64,000 nt of DNA. Origin: Bacteroidota bacterium. Lineage in GTDB: Bacteria > Bacteroidota > Bacteroidia > Cytophagales > Cyclobacteriaceae. This document shows, one piece after another, positions 49,345 through 57,990 of this stretch; within the stretch, counting starts at the first letter, position 1; the number at the start of each line of letters is the position of its first letter. The stretch spans positions 30,031-94,030 of the forward strand of contig JAFDYT010000009.1 in NCBI GenBank assembly GCA_018266055.1, in the 5' to 3' direction. Below the pieces are notes generated by a model that saw nothing but the letters and a program-made list of their open reading frames with translations, was not told the DNA's origin and ran no database searches. A program made the position numbers and the translations under genes.

Positions 49345-50867
49345 TTTTCAACCAACACCTGACCAGTCATCTCCGAAGGAATCGGAAGTCCCATCAACGT
49401 AAGTATCGTTGGGGCGATGTCGCCTAGTTTACCATCCTTAATTTTTCCTTTAAAATCGTCGTCAACCAAAATACACGGCACCAGATTGGTGGTGTGGGCT
49501 GTGTTTGGCGTACCGTCGTCGTTGACCATGAAATCGGCGTTACCGTGGTCGGCGATAATAATTACTGCGTACCCATTTTTCCTTGCCGTTTCAGTCACCG
49601 CTTCGTTGCATTGATCCACCGTATCGCAGGCTTTCACCACCGCAGAAAATACTCCAGTATGACCAACCATGTCAGGGTTTGCAAAATTAAGGCAAATGAA
49701 ATCAGCTGATTTTTTCTCCAACTCCGGAATAATCTTGTCGCGGATGTCAGCGGCACTCATCTCCGGTTTCAAATCGTAGGTAGCCACTTTGGGCGATGGG
49801 CACATGATGCGCGACTCGCCGTCGAACACATCTTCACGCCCACCGGAAAAGAAGAACGTCACGTGCGGATATTTTTCTGTCTCGGCAATACGGATTTGTT
49901 TCTTGCCAGCCTTCGCTACGATCTCACCGAGTGTATTGTTCAAATTGTCTTTATCAAAAATAAGTTTTACGTCGTTGAACGAGTCGTCGTAGTTGGTGAG
50001 CGTCACATAATACAGCTTCAGTTTCTTCATCCCGTGTTCGGGGTAATCATTTTGCGTGAGCACCATCGTGATTTCTCGGCCGCGGTCAGTGCGGAAATTA
50101 AAGCAGATCACTACGTCACCTTCCTGGATGGTAGCAAGGGGTTTACCTGATGCATCCGTCAACACTACAGGTTTTATAAATTCATCGGTAACGCCGGCAT
50201 CATATGATTTTTGAATCGATGCCAGTCCGTCAGTCGACTTCTCGCCTTCTCCTTTCACCATCAGGTCGTAGGCTAGCTTCACGCGTTCCCATCGCTTATC
50301 GCGGTCCATCGCATAATAGCGGCCTACAATACTGGCGAGCTTGCCCGCCGTTTTCGCCATGTGTTCCTGCAGCTCCTTCACAAAACCCAAGCCGCTCTTC
50401 GGATCTGTATCGCGACCGTCGGTGAAGGCATGAACGAAAAGATTCTTTACAGAATTATTTTTTGCGATGGTGCAGATTCCTTTCAAATGCTCGATGTGAG
50501 AGTGAACTCCGCCGTCTGAAACAAGACCAATCAGGTGAACTGCCTTGTTGTTTTCTTTGGCATAATTGAAGGCACTAAGCAAAACTTCGTTGTGGTCCAG
50601 TTCTTTCTCTTCCACCGCTTTGTTGATGCGCACCAAATCCTGATACACCACCCTGCCTGCGCCAAGATTCATGTGCCCCACTTCGCTGTTGCCCATCTGG
50701 CCATCAGGCAAACCTACAGCCAGGCCGGACGCCTGTAATTTACTGTGCGGATACTTTTTATAAAGCGAATTGATATACGGTGTTTTGGCAGCGTCAATGG
50801 CCGATACTTTGGTGTTTTGTGCGATGCCCCATCCATCGAGGATCATCAGCATAACTTTCTTGTTCAT
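49341..50867 (-). CDS. gpmI: 2,3-bisphosphoglycerate-independent phosphoglycerate mutase
   Basis: A 508-residue glycolytic enzyme of normal length. The phosphatase-superfamily core has the metal-binding MLMILDGWG (about residue 6-14), the catalytic Ser61 in QMGNSEVGHMNLGAGR, and late metal sites in FANPDMVGHTGV and IIIADHGNADFM. It interconverts 3- and 2-phosphoglycerate using manganese. It is followed by the lipoprotein gene with ATGA overlap, an odd partner. Confidence 0.96.
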   Translation of the reverse strand: MNKKVMLMILDGWGIAQNTKVSAIDAAKTPYINSLYKKYPHSKLQASGLAVGLPDGQMGNSEVGHMNLGAGRVVYQDLVRINKAVEEKELDHNEVLLSAFNYAKENNKAVHLIGLVSDGGVHSHIEHLKGICTIAKNNSVKNLFVHAFTDGRDTDPKSGLGFVKELQEHMAKTAGKLASIVGRYYAMDRDKRWERVKLAYDLMVKGEGEKSTDGLASIQKSYDAGVTDEFIKPVVLTDASGKPLATIQEGDVVICFNFRTDRGREITMVLTQNDYPEHGMKKLKLYYVTLTNYDDSFNDVKLIFDKDNLNNTLGEIVAKAGKKQIRIAETEKYPHVTFFFSGGREDVFDGESRIMCPSPKVATYDLKPEMSAADIRDKIIPELEKKSADFICLNFANPDMVGHTGVFSAVVKACDTVDQCNEAVTETARKNGYAVIIIADHGNADFMVNDDGTPNTAHTTNLVPCILVDDDFKGKIKDGKLGDIAPTILTLMGLPIPSEMTGQVLVEK

Positions 50868-50903
50868 AAAATTTAAAACTTGATTATTTGCGATAAGGTT
50901 CCA

Positions 50904-53900
50904 TTAAAATCCGTCGTCTTCTTTCTTCTCCTCTTTTTTCTTTTCCTTCTTTTTGGCTGAGGATGTTCCTCCGGCCAGGTCGTAAGGAGCTTCGAGGTTA
51001 TAGTAGTTCAATCTGAATTTGTTTATCCATGCCAGCGTTTCTTCATCGCTGCCCGGAATAAAAACCAACTCACCCACTTTTGCTTTGCTGGCGTTGGTCT
51101 TTTTAGTAATCACATCATTGAAGGCTTGGTTCGAAGAGTGTACCATCAGTCGATTGTCTTCGTATCCGAAATAATACCATGCTTCTGGCGACGCTTTGAA
51201 GAACACATGAAACACGGGAGAACCGTCTTCATTTTTTCGTACTTCCATAAATCCTTCAAACGCACCGTTAATGTCATTGCGACCGATGTTGCTGACGCCA
51301 AGCGTTCCTTCACTATAAAAAGCTTTTTTGGCTTGCGACCATTTGAAATTTACATTCGAAAAAACGATCGGCAGGGCAAGCTGAGGAATGGTGCTGAGCG
51401 ACACATAGGCTTGCTGGGATTTTTGCTCATAGTCTTTCGCAATTTTTTCACCTACAATATTGGCCATCTTATATAGTAACTCGGTCTGATCGCCCAGACC
51501 TTCGTTGGCTCCTTCGTTCTTGATGATTTCCTGGAGGTTCAACGTCATCTGCTGATAAGCAGTAGCTGGTAAATTCATATCCGCCAAAATCATGGAGTTC
51601 ATTTTTATCTCGTTGGTTTCGAGATTGCCCGAACCGATAGAACTTGCGGTGAGGTTAAAATCTTTAGAGCCCTTGAAGAAACTCACCGGTCCTTCAAAAT
51701 GTACCTCGGCTTTATCTTCATTATAATTGAACACCTTGCCCGATAGTTTTTCGCCGGCGGCTTTCTGACGGTCTTCTATCTTAAATTCTCCACTTTCTTT
51801 ATCATAAAAAAGAGATCCGCTTGGCAAAAAGAAATCTTCGTCGTTATCATCCTTCTTATCCGAGACGAAGGTGATGTACAAACTATTGTCGGAGGCAAAG
51901 TGCAATCCTGCTTCTACTTTCTTTCCCGCTTCGGTAAGTGCTTTGTCGAAGTCGAGATAAATTTCTTTCTCGTCACCACTTTGATTGTACGCGATCCATG
52001 TGTCGTAATTTTTTATTTTCCGAAGATCAAGCTTCACAAATCCCTTCAGTTGAAGCGCAGGGCGAGTGGCATACATTACCATATCTCCTTTGTAGAAAAT
52101 ACGTGGCGCGACTAAAATCTTTTCTTTGTCCGCTACGGCTCCGTCGGCTACAGTCTGCATCGTAGCACCCTCTTTGTTTTTTTTCTTTTTAGAATCAGGT
52201 TCAATGGGCTCAAGATGAAAATTGGTCATCTTAATGGCAAACGTGTCGTTGGCTGCATTCACATACAAGTAAGTTGCGTAGCCAGAAAATTCTTTTCGGG
52301 AGACAATATCCACCACGCCGTCTTTTAGCCGGTGATAGCCATTAAGCGTGTCGAGCACAATCACTGTATTTTTAAGCTGACCGATTTTCGCGTTTTCCAA
52401 AATCAACACCTCGTTGTTTTGTGGAGTGATCTTGGCATCGGCCACTACGATGTAAGGGATACCGCTGACCTTAAGCTGCTGCAGTTGAATATCATACTCC
52501 GCTTTCTCTGCATTAAAGCTCAATGAATCAAGTTCTTTTCGTGTAGTGTAGAAGTACGAGTTTTCGAGCGGCACATCAGGCGCTTTGCTCATCACGATTT
52601 TCTGCGTTGTCAAGTCCCAGCGCGCTTGAGGAATGGATGTTTTAAACTGCGCATAGGGGAAATCAATGGCGGCCACACCTTCTACCTCCGGGCTGATGGT
52701 AGCATAATTCTGATCAAGGTTGAATTTCAACCTCACGTCACTTCCGGCCAGCGCGGGTTTGTCAGGATTTCCAGTTTTCACTTCAAACCTGGCATGCCGC
52801 GCACCAAAGTCTTTGGACGAGAAACTCAGTTCACGCGAAATTACCTCTGAGCCGCGGGTGCTCAGGCGACCGCTTCCGGTAACTCCGGTTTTTGATACCG
52901 CTATGTTTCCGTTGAGTGTCGCTGTTTTCTGATATAGTGAAAAAGGTTCGCGCAGGTTTTTAATTTTCATCTTGTCCTGCTTGGGATACCACTTCATCTG
53001 ATAATCGGTGAACGTCATCTGAGGGAAATTCACTGCGCCAAATTGTTTCTCTTTAAGATCGCCGGCATTTCCTTTGGCAAGCACCGAATCCGGATACATG
53101 ACAAAATCATTTGACTTTACAGTTGCGGCGAGATATTCTATTCGTCCGGCAGAGCGAATCCCCTCGTTGTCGAGATTAATACCACCAAATAATTTCCCCT
53201 GACCCGAATACAGGTTATACCCTGATGCCGGAATAGAGTGTGTAAACCCGAGCGACTTGTCGGGCATGGTGTGCAGCTTCTCTTTGAAGCCGGGGAACAT
53301 ACCACTGGATATGAAGGTACCCTCAAAGTTGATTGAGCCCGGATCGGCATCGTTCAAACTATCCAGCTTGAAAGGCGGCACCACAAAAAACACCGACTTG
53401 TCGTATGCGCCGTTGAGCACTTCCTTCCGGTCGAAATAAATTACGCCCCCGGCGCTGGCATCCAACCTTGGAAAATTTGGATACTTGATTTTACCTGATT
53501 TATTATCCGGTCTGTTGATGAAAAGCGTGCCCGACGTTTTATTGTTCGATGCTTGCAAGCCACCCGCTGCGGCCGCGGTAGAGTCAGCGCCTACCATTGA
53601 GTTGTTTACCCGGCGGCGAACGCCATTTTTTTCTGTGACATAAAACCGGATTGAATCAATATGGTTCAGGTTCACAAAAAAGCTATCGTACTTCAACATG
53701 AAATCCTTGCCGGTAATTTCAAAGTTTCCCGCGTTGATTGTGCCCTTAAACTTTATGTCGCGATTGTGCATGAAGGTAACGATGCTGCTGTCGGGCTTTA
53801 CTACTACATTAAGCGAGTCGCTGATCTTAAACTCTTCCACGCCATGCACAGTCATGGTATTCTTTTTGAAATTGATCGTCGCGTTGGCCACCGTGTCTGC

Positions 53901-55586
53901 CAGCGAATGAAGTTTCATGTTGTCGTAATCCGTTTTGCCGCGGGCCGACTCTACGAAGTGCATGGCTTTGTCTTTCACATGAACCTTGCCGGTACGTGGC
54001 TCGTAGTCGATCATTCCTTTTTGTGAAAGGAAGTCGGCAGCCATTTTCACTGCGCCCACCGGTCTTTTGGTTTCGGTTAGCTCGTACACAGAATAATCCT
54101 GATTGTTTAGTTGTTGTGCGTGGTTTACAAATAAGATCAACGGGTTGAAGTCAAAGCTCTGGTCGCGCAACTGGCGAAAATCTTCGGGATCATAAAAATC
54201 CTGCGATTCAATCACCATAGGAGACACGCGTCCGCTTCCTTCCGTAAAAATGTCAAGGCTATCCGATTTTAAATTCCAGCGAATGGCATCCGCGCTAAAA
54301 TCAATTCCGAAATACGAGGAAGTAAATGGAGACTTGCGCTGTGGTGATTTATCTTTTGTCAGGTTGAGTAGTCCTTTGCCATAATTATAGCGCAGCTGCA
54401 TTGATGGATGAACAAGCGAATCATTGCCCTGGTAAATAACGATGCGCGCACTGTTGGCCAGGATGAGTGAATCCTTGAATGAAAAGACAAGCGAAGTAGC
54501 TTTAAATTTTTTATCCGACTCGCCGCTCACTTCTACCACAGCGGGGCTGCTACTCACCGAATTACTTGTGATCAAGGCGCCTTCTAAGCCAAAGCCGCCG
54601 GTGTATTTTATTTTATCAGTGCCAAAACCCTGAAGAGATACTTTGCTCTCATACGATTTGAATCGTGGGAAGATTGCACTTTTCTTGTCTTTGTGCTTCA
54701 CGCTCCTGAACTCAAACACACCCGGTACCTTTCCTGGCACGCGGCCAGTGTAGGTGATCTTGCCCTGCGCCGCCGTGAGCACAGGCTGAGCCGTCTTAAA
54801 ATTATATTTGTTGAAGTCGTAGTACACCGAGTCTGCGCCTAGGCCGGCACTCGTCCAATCGAATCGGCCGCCCTCGCCAACAAAAAGACGATCACGCAAA
54901 GCGTAAATGCCTTTTGTATTTTTTAGAAAAGTGGAGTCAAACGGCGTGACGAAATTGAACGACACTTGCCGGAAAACGATGGCCGGGCCAATCGGCTGCG
55001 GCTGGGCTATTGGCCGTTGCCACGATGGCAAGGTGGCGGCAATAGAATCTGCTTTGGGATCATACACTGCTTGCGTCGTATCGGGGGCGGCAGGTTCTAA
55101 AAAGTCAAATGTATAGTCATCATCCGTAGCTTTTAGCCTGAAATATTTTTCATAGGTGAACGCGTGATGCTGAAAAAATTCGCGCGACTGCGCCAGAAAA
55201 CTATTTACCTGGCTGATGTTATTCTTGGCAATGGCTTTTCCCGCGACTTTTAAATACGAATCAAACTTGGACGCGTCAATTTTTTCGACGGTGTTGGCCG
55301 CTACGATGGCGCCGTAGTAATTGACAAAGTGAGGCTGAAGGCGATAGCCTTTTTTCTTCATCTGACGGGCTTGCCGTTTGATGAGGAGTTGCTGATCCGG
55401 CCCCAGGTTCATCCACACGCCGCCAAACGCATCGCCAATGGAAATTGCATCAATAGCCCGCGTATTTTCGAGTGCAATCCGCACGCTATCCTGAAAATCA
55501 AGCTGCGACGGCGCCGGTGCATTTTGCGCCATCAATCCGCTGCCAGAGCAACAGAGAACAAAAAAATAGAATACAGCTTTTTTCAC
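50904..55586 (-). CDS. very large exported beta-rich protein, function unknown (1560 aa)
   Basis: The start is GTG 55586. A signal peptide (KKAVFYFFVLCCSGSGLMAQ) is clear. Residues about 25-165 look helical; the remaining 1350 residues are beta-rich with many short strands, repeated IKFKGTI, GNFEITGKD, LNGNIAV and GTLFIN-like segments, and no Cys after the signal region. The C-terminus is a charged tail (KKKEKKKEEKKEDDGF). The strand pattern recalls OstA/LptA or AsmA-like groove proteins, which could mean a lipid or LPS transport role, but I cannot name the family. It follows gpmI on the same strand. Confidence 0.6.
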   Translation of the reverse strand: MKKAVFYFFVLCCSGSGLMAQNAPAPSQLDFQDSVRIALENTRAIDAISIGDAFGGVWMNLGPDQQLLIKRQARQMKKKGYRLQPHFVNYYGAIVAANTVEKIDASKFDSYLKVAGKAIAKNNISQVNSFLAQSREFFQHHAFTYEKYFRLKATDDDYTFDFLEPAAPDTTQAVYDPKADSIAATLPSWQRPIAQPQPIGPAIVFRQVSFNFVTPFDSTFLKNTKGIYALRDRLFVGEGGRFDWTSAGLGADSVYYDFNKYNFKTAQPVLTAAQGKITYTGRVPGKVPGVFEFRSVKHKDKKSAIFPRFKSYESKVSLQGFGTDKIKYTGGFGLEGALITSNSVSSSPAVVEVSGESDKKFKATSLVFSFKDSLILANSARIVIYQGNDSLVHPSMQLRYNYGKGLLNLTKDKSPQRKSPFTSSYFGIDFSADAIRWNLKSDSLDIFTEGSGRVSPMVIESQDFYDPEDFRQLRDQSFDFNPLILFVNHAQQLNNQDYSVYELTETKRPVGAVKMAADFLSQKGMIDYEPRTGKVHVKDKAMHFVESARGKTDYDNMKLHSLADTVANATINFKKNTMTVHGVEEFKISDSLNVVVKPDSSIVTFMHNRDIKFKGTINAGNFEITGKDFMLKYDSFFVNLNHIDSIRFYVTEKNGVRRRVNNSMVGADSTAAAAGGLQASNNKTSGTLFINRPDNKSGKIKYPNFPRLDASAGGVIYFDRKEVLNGAYDKSVFFVVPPFKLDSLNDADPGSINFEGTFISSGMFPGFKEKLHTMPDKSLGFTHSIPASGYNLYSGQGKLFGGINLDNEGIRSAGRIEYLAATVKSNDFVMYPDSVLAKGNAGDLKEKQFGAVNFPQMTFTDYQMKWYPKQDKMKIKNLREPFSLYQKTATLNGNIAVSKTGVTGSGRLSTRGSEVISRELSFSSKDFGARHARFEVKTGNPDKPALAGSDVRLKFNLDQNYATISPEVEGVAAIDFPYAQFKTSIPQARWDLTTQKIVMSKAPDVPLENSYFYTTRKELDSLSFNAEKAEYDIQLQQLKVSGIPYIVVADAKITPQNNEVLILENAKIGQLKNTVIVLDTLNGYHRLKDGVVDIVSRKEFSGYATYLYVNAANDTFAIKMTNFHLEPIEPDSKKKKNKEGATMQTVADGAVADKEKILVAPRIFYKGDMVMYATRPALQLKGFVKLDLRKIKNYDTWIAYNQSGDEKEIYLDFDKALTEAGKKVEAGLHFASDNSLYITFVSDKKDDNDEDFFLPSGSLFYDKESGEFKIEDRQKAAGEKLSGKVFNYNEDKAEVHFEGPVSFFKGSKDFNLTASSIGSGNLETNEIKMNSMILADMNLPATAYQQMTLNLQEIIKNEGANEGLGDQTELLYKMANIVGEKIAKDYEQKSQQAYVSLSTIPQLALPIVFSNVNFKWSQAKKAFYSEGTLGVSNIGRNDINGAFEGFMEVRKNEDGSPVFHVFFKASPEAWYYFGYEDNRLMVHSSNQAFNDVITKKTNASKAKVGELVFIPGSDEETLAWINKFRLNYYNLEAPYDLAGGTSSAKKKEKKKEEKKEDDGF

Positions 55587-55590
55587 ACAA

Positions 55591-55655
55591 TATCGGGCTT
55601 GAAAGTTCGGAAATAAATGCCGAAAGTTCTAATGAGCAGTGGCATCCGCCCGATA
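55591..55655. repeat. paired direct and inverted repeats upstream of the 1560-aa gene
   Basis: GAAAGTTC occurs at 55601-55608 and 55622-55629, 21 bases apart (two helical turns). The pair lies inside an 8-bp inverted repeat, TATCGGGC (55591-55598) and GCCCGATA (55648-55655). The block fills most of the 84-base gap before the GTG at 55586, and may be an operator or a structured leader. Confidence 0.5.
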
Positions 55656-55670
55656 AAACGGCCGGGCCTG

Positions 55671-56537
55671 TCAGATATTTTTCTGCAATAGCAGACACGC
55701 CCAGGTTTCCTTGTTGTCGCGTCGTATTTCAGCCAGATTAAACTTCAGCGCTTCGGTTTTCAAATCGTCAATATCTTTTTCGTAAAATCCACTAATCAGC
55801 AAATGGCCGGCGGGATTCAGCACTTGCGAATAGTGCTTAAACTCTTCGAGCAGGATATTCCTGTTGATGTTTGCTAAAACGATGTCAAACGAGTGAGGGA
55901 ACGTGAGCTCGGTTATTTTTCCTTGCCGGATATTGATGTTGGTGCATCCGTTTACAATGGCGTTTTCATTTCCGTTCGTCACGCTCCACTCATCGATATC
56001 AAATGCTTCAATGTGTCGGGCGCCGAGCTTACCTGCCATAATGGATAATATTGCTGTGCCACTGCCGGCATCCATCACCAGCTTGTCGCGATGATCAAGG
56101 TCCATCTGATTTTTGAGCATGAGATAGGTAGTTTGATGATGCCCCGTGCCAAACGACATCTTAGGAGTGATCACAATCTCGTAGGGATACTTCCTTTCGA
56201 TCTGATGAAACGAAGCGCGCACCAGGCATCGGTCGTCAACAAAAATCGGCTCCACATTTTTTTCCCACTCTTCGTTCCAATTTTGTTTTTGCACTTTGTC
56301 CTGATAAAAAAGCAAAGGCGAAACGTTGGCGTACTTTTCCTTGATGACTTCCAGCAACGAGGTATCAAAGGAATCTCCTTCGGCATAGGCTTCAAAGCCC
56401 TGTTCAGTTTCCATAAAGGTGTCAAAACCGGCTTCGGCTATTTCGGCCATTAATATTTCTGAAAACTCAAGGTCGCAGATCACCTGCAGGCGTGTATAAA
56501 ACATAGGATTTATAAAGCGGTAAAGGTCCAGATTCAT
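55671..56537 (-). CDS. prmA: ribosomal protein L11 methyltransferase
   Basis: From ATG 56537 the protein is 288 residues; an in-frame TTG at 56555 and an ATG at 56504 are alternatives, the last giving the most typical N-terminus (MFYTRLQVICDLEFSE). The substrate-recognition domain (about 10-90) is followed by the methyltransferase domain: PKMSFGTGHHQTT, MDAGSGTAILSIMAGKLGA (SAM loop), FDIDEWSV and the catalytic VLANINRNIL. PrmA methylates L11 on the ribosome. The gene is divergent from the MBL hydrolase. Confidence 0.92.
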   Translation of the reverse strand: MNLDLYRFINPMFYTRLQVICDLEFSEILMAEIAEAGFDTFMETEQGFEAYAEGDSFDTSLLEVIKEKYANVSPLLFYQDKVQKQNWNEEWEKNVEPIFVDDRCLVRASFHQIERKYPYEIVITPKMSFGTGHHQTTYLMLKNQMDLDHRDKLVMDAGSGTAILSIMAGKLGARHIEAFDIDEWSVTNGNENAIVNGCTNINIRQGKITELTFPHSFDIVLANINRNILLEEFKHYSQVLNPAGHLLISGFYEKDIDDLKTEALKFNLAEIRRDNKETWACLLLQKNI

Positions 56538-56575
56538 TATCGATTTATCAAACAAGGGCGAGCAGTTCTGTTCTG

Positions 56576-56584
56576 CAAAAGATA
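56576..56584 (-). promoter_or_regulatory. -7-like promoter box (TATCTTTTG) of prmA
   Basis: Minus-strand TATCTTTTG is TAnnTTTG with one extra T. It ends 38 bases before ATG 56537 (20 before TTG 56555). The palindrome at 56598-56610 lies where its -33 element would be. Confidence 0.4.
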
Positions 56585-56597
56585 AATTTCTGTGAAG

Positions 56598-56610
56598 ACC
56601 ACAGTGTGGT
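56598..56610. promoter_or_regulatory. 13-bp palindrome at the shared -33 position of divergent promoters
   Basis: ACCACAGTGTGGT has perfect 5-bp arms around AGT. It lies about 20 bases from both the prmA -7 box (56576-56584) and the MBL -7 box (56629-56636), where both -33 elements should be. A regulator bound here could control both genes. Confidence 0.45.
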
Positions 56611-56628
56611 TCTCTGCTATTCTGTGGC

Positions 56629-56636
56629 TACCTTTG
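56629..56636 (+). promoter_or_regulatory. -7 promoter box (TACCTTTG) of MBL hydrolase-pssA operon
   Basis: TACCTTTG is an exact TAnnTTTG and ends 4 bases (CCGA) before the ATG at 56641. Transcription would start at or next to the A of ATG, so the message is probably leaderless. Confidence 0.6.
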
Positions 56637-56640
56637 CCGA

Positions 56641-57294
56641 ATGCTTTCTATTCAAACTTTTACCTTCAATGCATTTTCAGAAAACACCTACGTGGTGTCT
56701 GACGAAACAAAAGAAGCGGTGATTATTGATCCGGGTTGTTACACTCGCGAGGAGCAGCAGGAGCTGACTTCATTTGTAGAATCCAACGGACTAAAGATTA
56801 AATTCATTCTCAACACACATTGTCATGTCGATCACGTGCTGGGAAATTATTTTGCGAAAGAAAAATTTAAGGCGCCGCTTCTCATTCATCAGATTGAAGA
56901 TGCTCAACTGAGGGCGGTGAAAAATTATGCGCCGGTTTACGGCTTTACAAGCTACGCACCCGCTGAGCCCGACCAGTTCATCGGCGAAACAGATGTGATT
57001 GAATTTGGCAACTCCTCATGGAAAATATTTTTTCTGCCTGGCCACGCTCCGGGGCACATTGGTTTTTATGACGAAAAGGAAAAAGTAATTTTCGCCGGCG
57101 ATGTGCTATTTGCCGGAAGCATCGGCCGCACGGATTTGCCAGGTGGCAACTTTGACACGCTCATCAAAAGCATTCATCAAAAGTTGTTTGTCCTTCCCGA
57201 CGATGTTGAGGTTTTCCCCGGTCACGGGCCTACCACTACTATTGGTGAAGAGAAAGTTTCAAATCCATTTTGTGCTTTAAGTCTCCTGCGATGA
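56641..57294 (+). CDS. MBL-fold hydrolase (glyoxalase II-like)
   Basis: A 217-residue metallo-beta-lactamase-fold enzyme of the glyoxalase II-like group: IIDPGCYT, NTHCHVDHVLGN with the HxHxDH site, FLPGHAPGHIGFY, FAGDVLFAGSIGRTDLPGG, and a C-terminal FPGHGPTTTIGEEK. Relatives cleave S-lactoylglutathione-like thioesters or other substrates. Its stop codon overlaps the pssA start by 4 bases (ATGA), which suggests coupling. Confidence 0.9.
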   Translation: MLSIQTFTFNAFSENTYVVSDETKEAVIIDPGCYTREEQQELTSFVESNGLKIKFILNTHCHVDHVLGNYFAKEKFKAPLLIHQIEDAQLRAVKNYAPVYGFTSYAPAEPDQFIGETDVIEFGNSSWKIFFLPGHAPGHIGFYDEKEKVIFAGDVLFAGSIGRTDLPGGNFDTLIKSIHQKLFVLPDDVEVFPGHGPTTTIGEEKVSNPFCALSLLR

Positions 57295-57977
57295 AGTTGA
57301 CAAAACATATTCCCAACGCCCTTACTTGCGGAAATTTATTATGCGGTTGCTTCGGCATTGTGTTCTGCCTCGAAAACAGGTCGGTGCCCGTCGCCTACTT
57401 TGTGTGGGCATCGGGCGTGTTTGACTTTTTCGATGGCTTCGCCGCTCGGTGGCTGAAAGTTACATCGCCAATAGGCAAAGAACTTGATTCGCTGGCCGAC
57501 ATGGTAAGCTTTGGTCTGCTTCCTTCTTTAGTGATGTACAAAATGCTGGCCGCCGCTTCGCCCAGCGAGTACCTTCCATACGTTGCTTTTCTGATCGCTG
57601 TGGGCTCAGCCTTACGGTTAGCAATCTTTAACGTCGATGAAACGCAACACGACACCTTTAAAGGGCTGAATACACCCGCGAACACAATTTTCATCACCTC
57701 ACTTTCATTTGTGCCCGGCGCATTGGGCACATTCATTCAGCAAGACTGGGTACTGGTCATCATCACCCTAGTGTTTTCATTACTGCTGGTTTCGCGAGTG
57801 AATATTCTGGCGTTCAAATTCAAGGATTTCTCGTGGCAGAACAACAAGCTGCGGTTCACCTTTTTGGCTTTTGCTGTCATTATGCTAGCCGTTTTCCGCT
57901 TACCTGCCCTACCGTTTGTGATACTAATGTACATTGCGTTTTCGTTAGCTGGGAATGCGTTGAAAATAAAGGGATAA
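57291..57977 (+). CDS. pssA: CDP-diacylglycerol-serine O-phosphatidyltransferase
   Basis: From ATG 57291 the protein is 228 residues (a TTG at 57270 is rejected because the ATG overlaps the upstream stop). About six to seven membrane segments follow. The CDP-alcohol phosphotransferase motif DGx2ARx8Gx3Dx3D is met in FFDGFAARWLKVTSPIGKE followed by LDSLAD. The enzyme makes phosphatidylserine, the precursor of phosphatidylethanolamine. porU follows 13 bases later. Confidence 0.92.
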   Translation: MKLTKHIPNALTCGNLLCGCFGIVFCLENRSVPVAYFVWASGVFDFFDGFAARWLKVTSPIGKELDSLADMVSFGLLPSLVMYKMLAAASPSEYLPYVAFLIAVGSALRLAIFNVDETQHDTFKGLNTPANTIFITSLSFVPGALGTFIQQDWVLVIITLVFSLLLVSRVNILAFKFKDFSWQNNKLRFTFLAFAVIMLAVFRLPALPFVILMYIAFSLAGNALKIKG

Positions 57978-57990
57978 GCAATCATTTTGC

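Noticed and set aside
57982-57989. TCATTTTG as a porU promoter
   Set aside because: It departs from TAnnTTTG, lies one base from the GTG and directly follows pssA by 13 bases; co-transcription is more likely.
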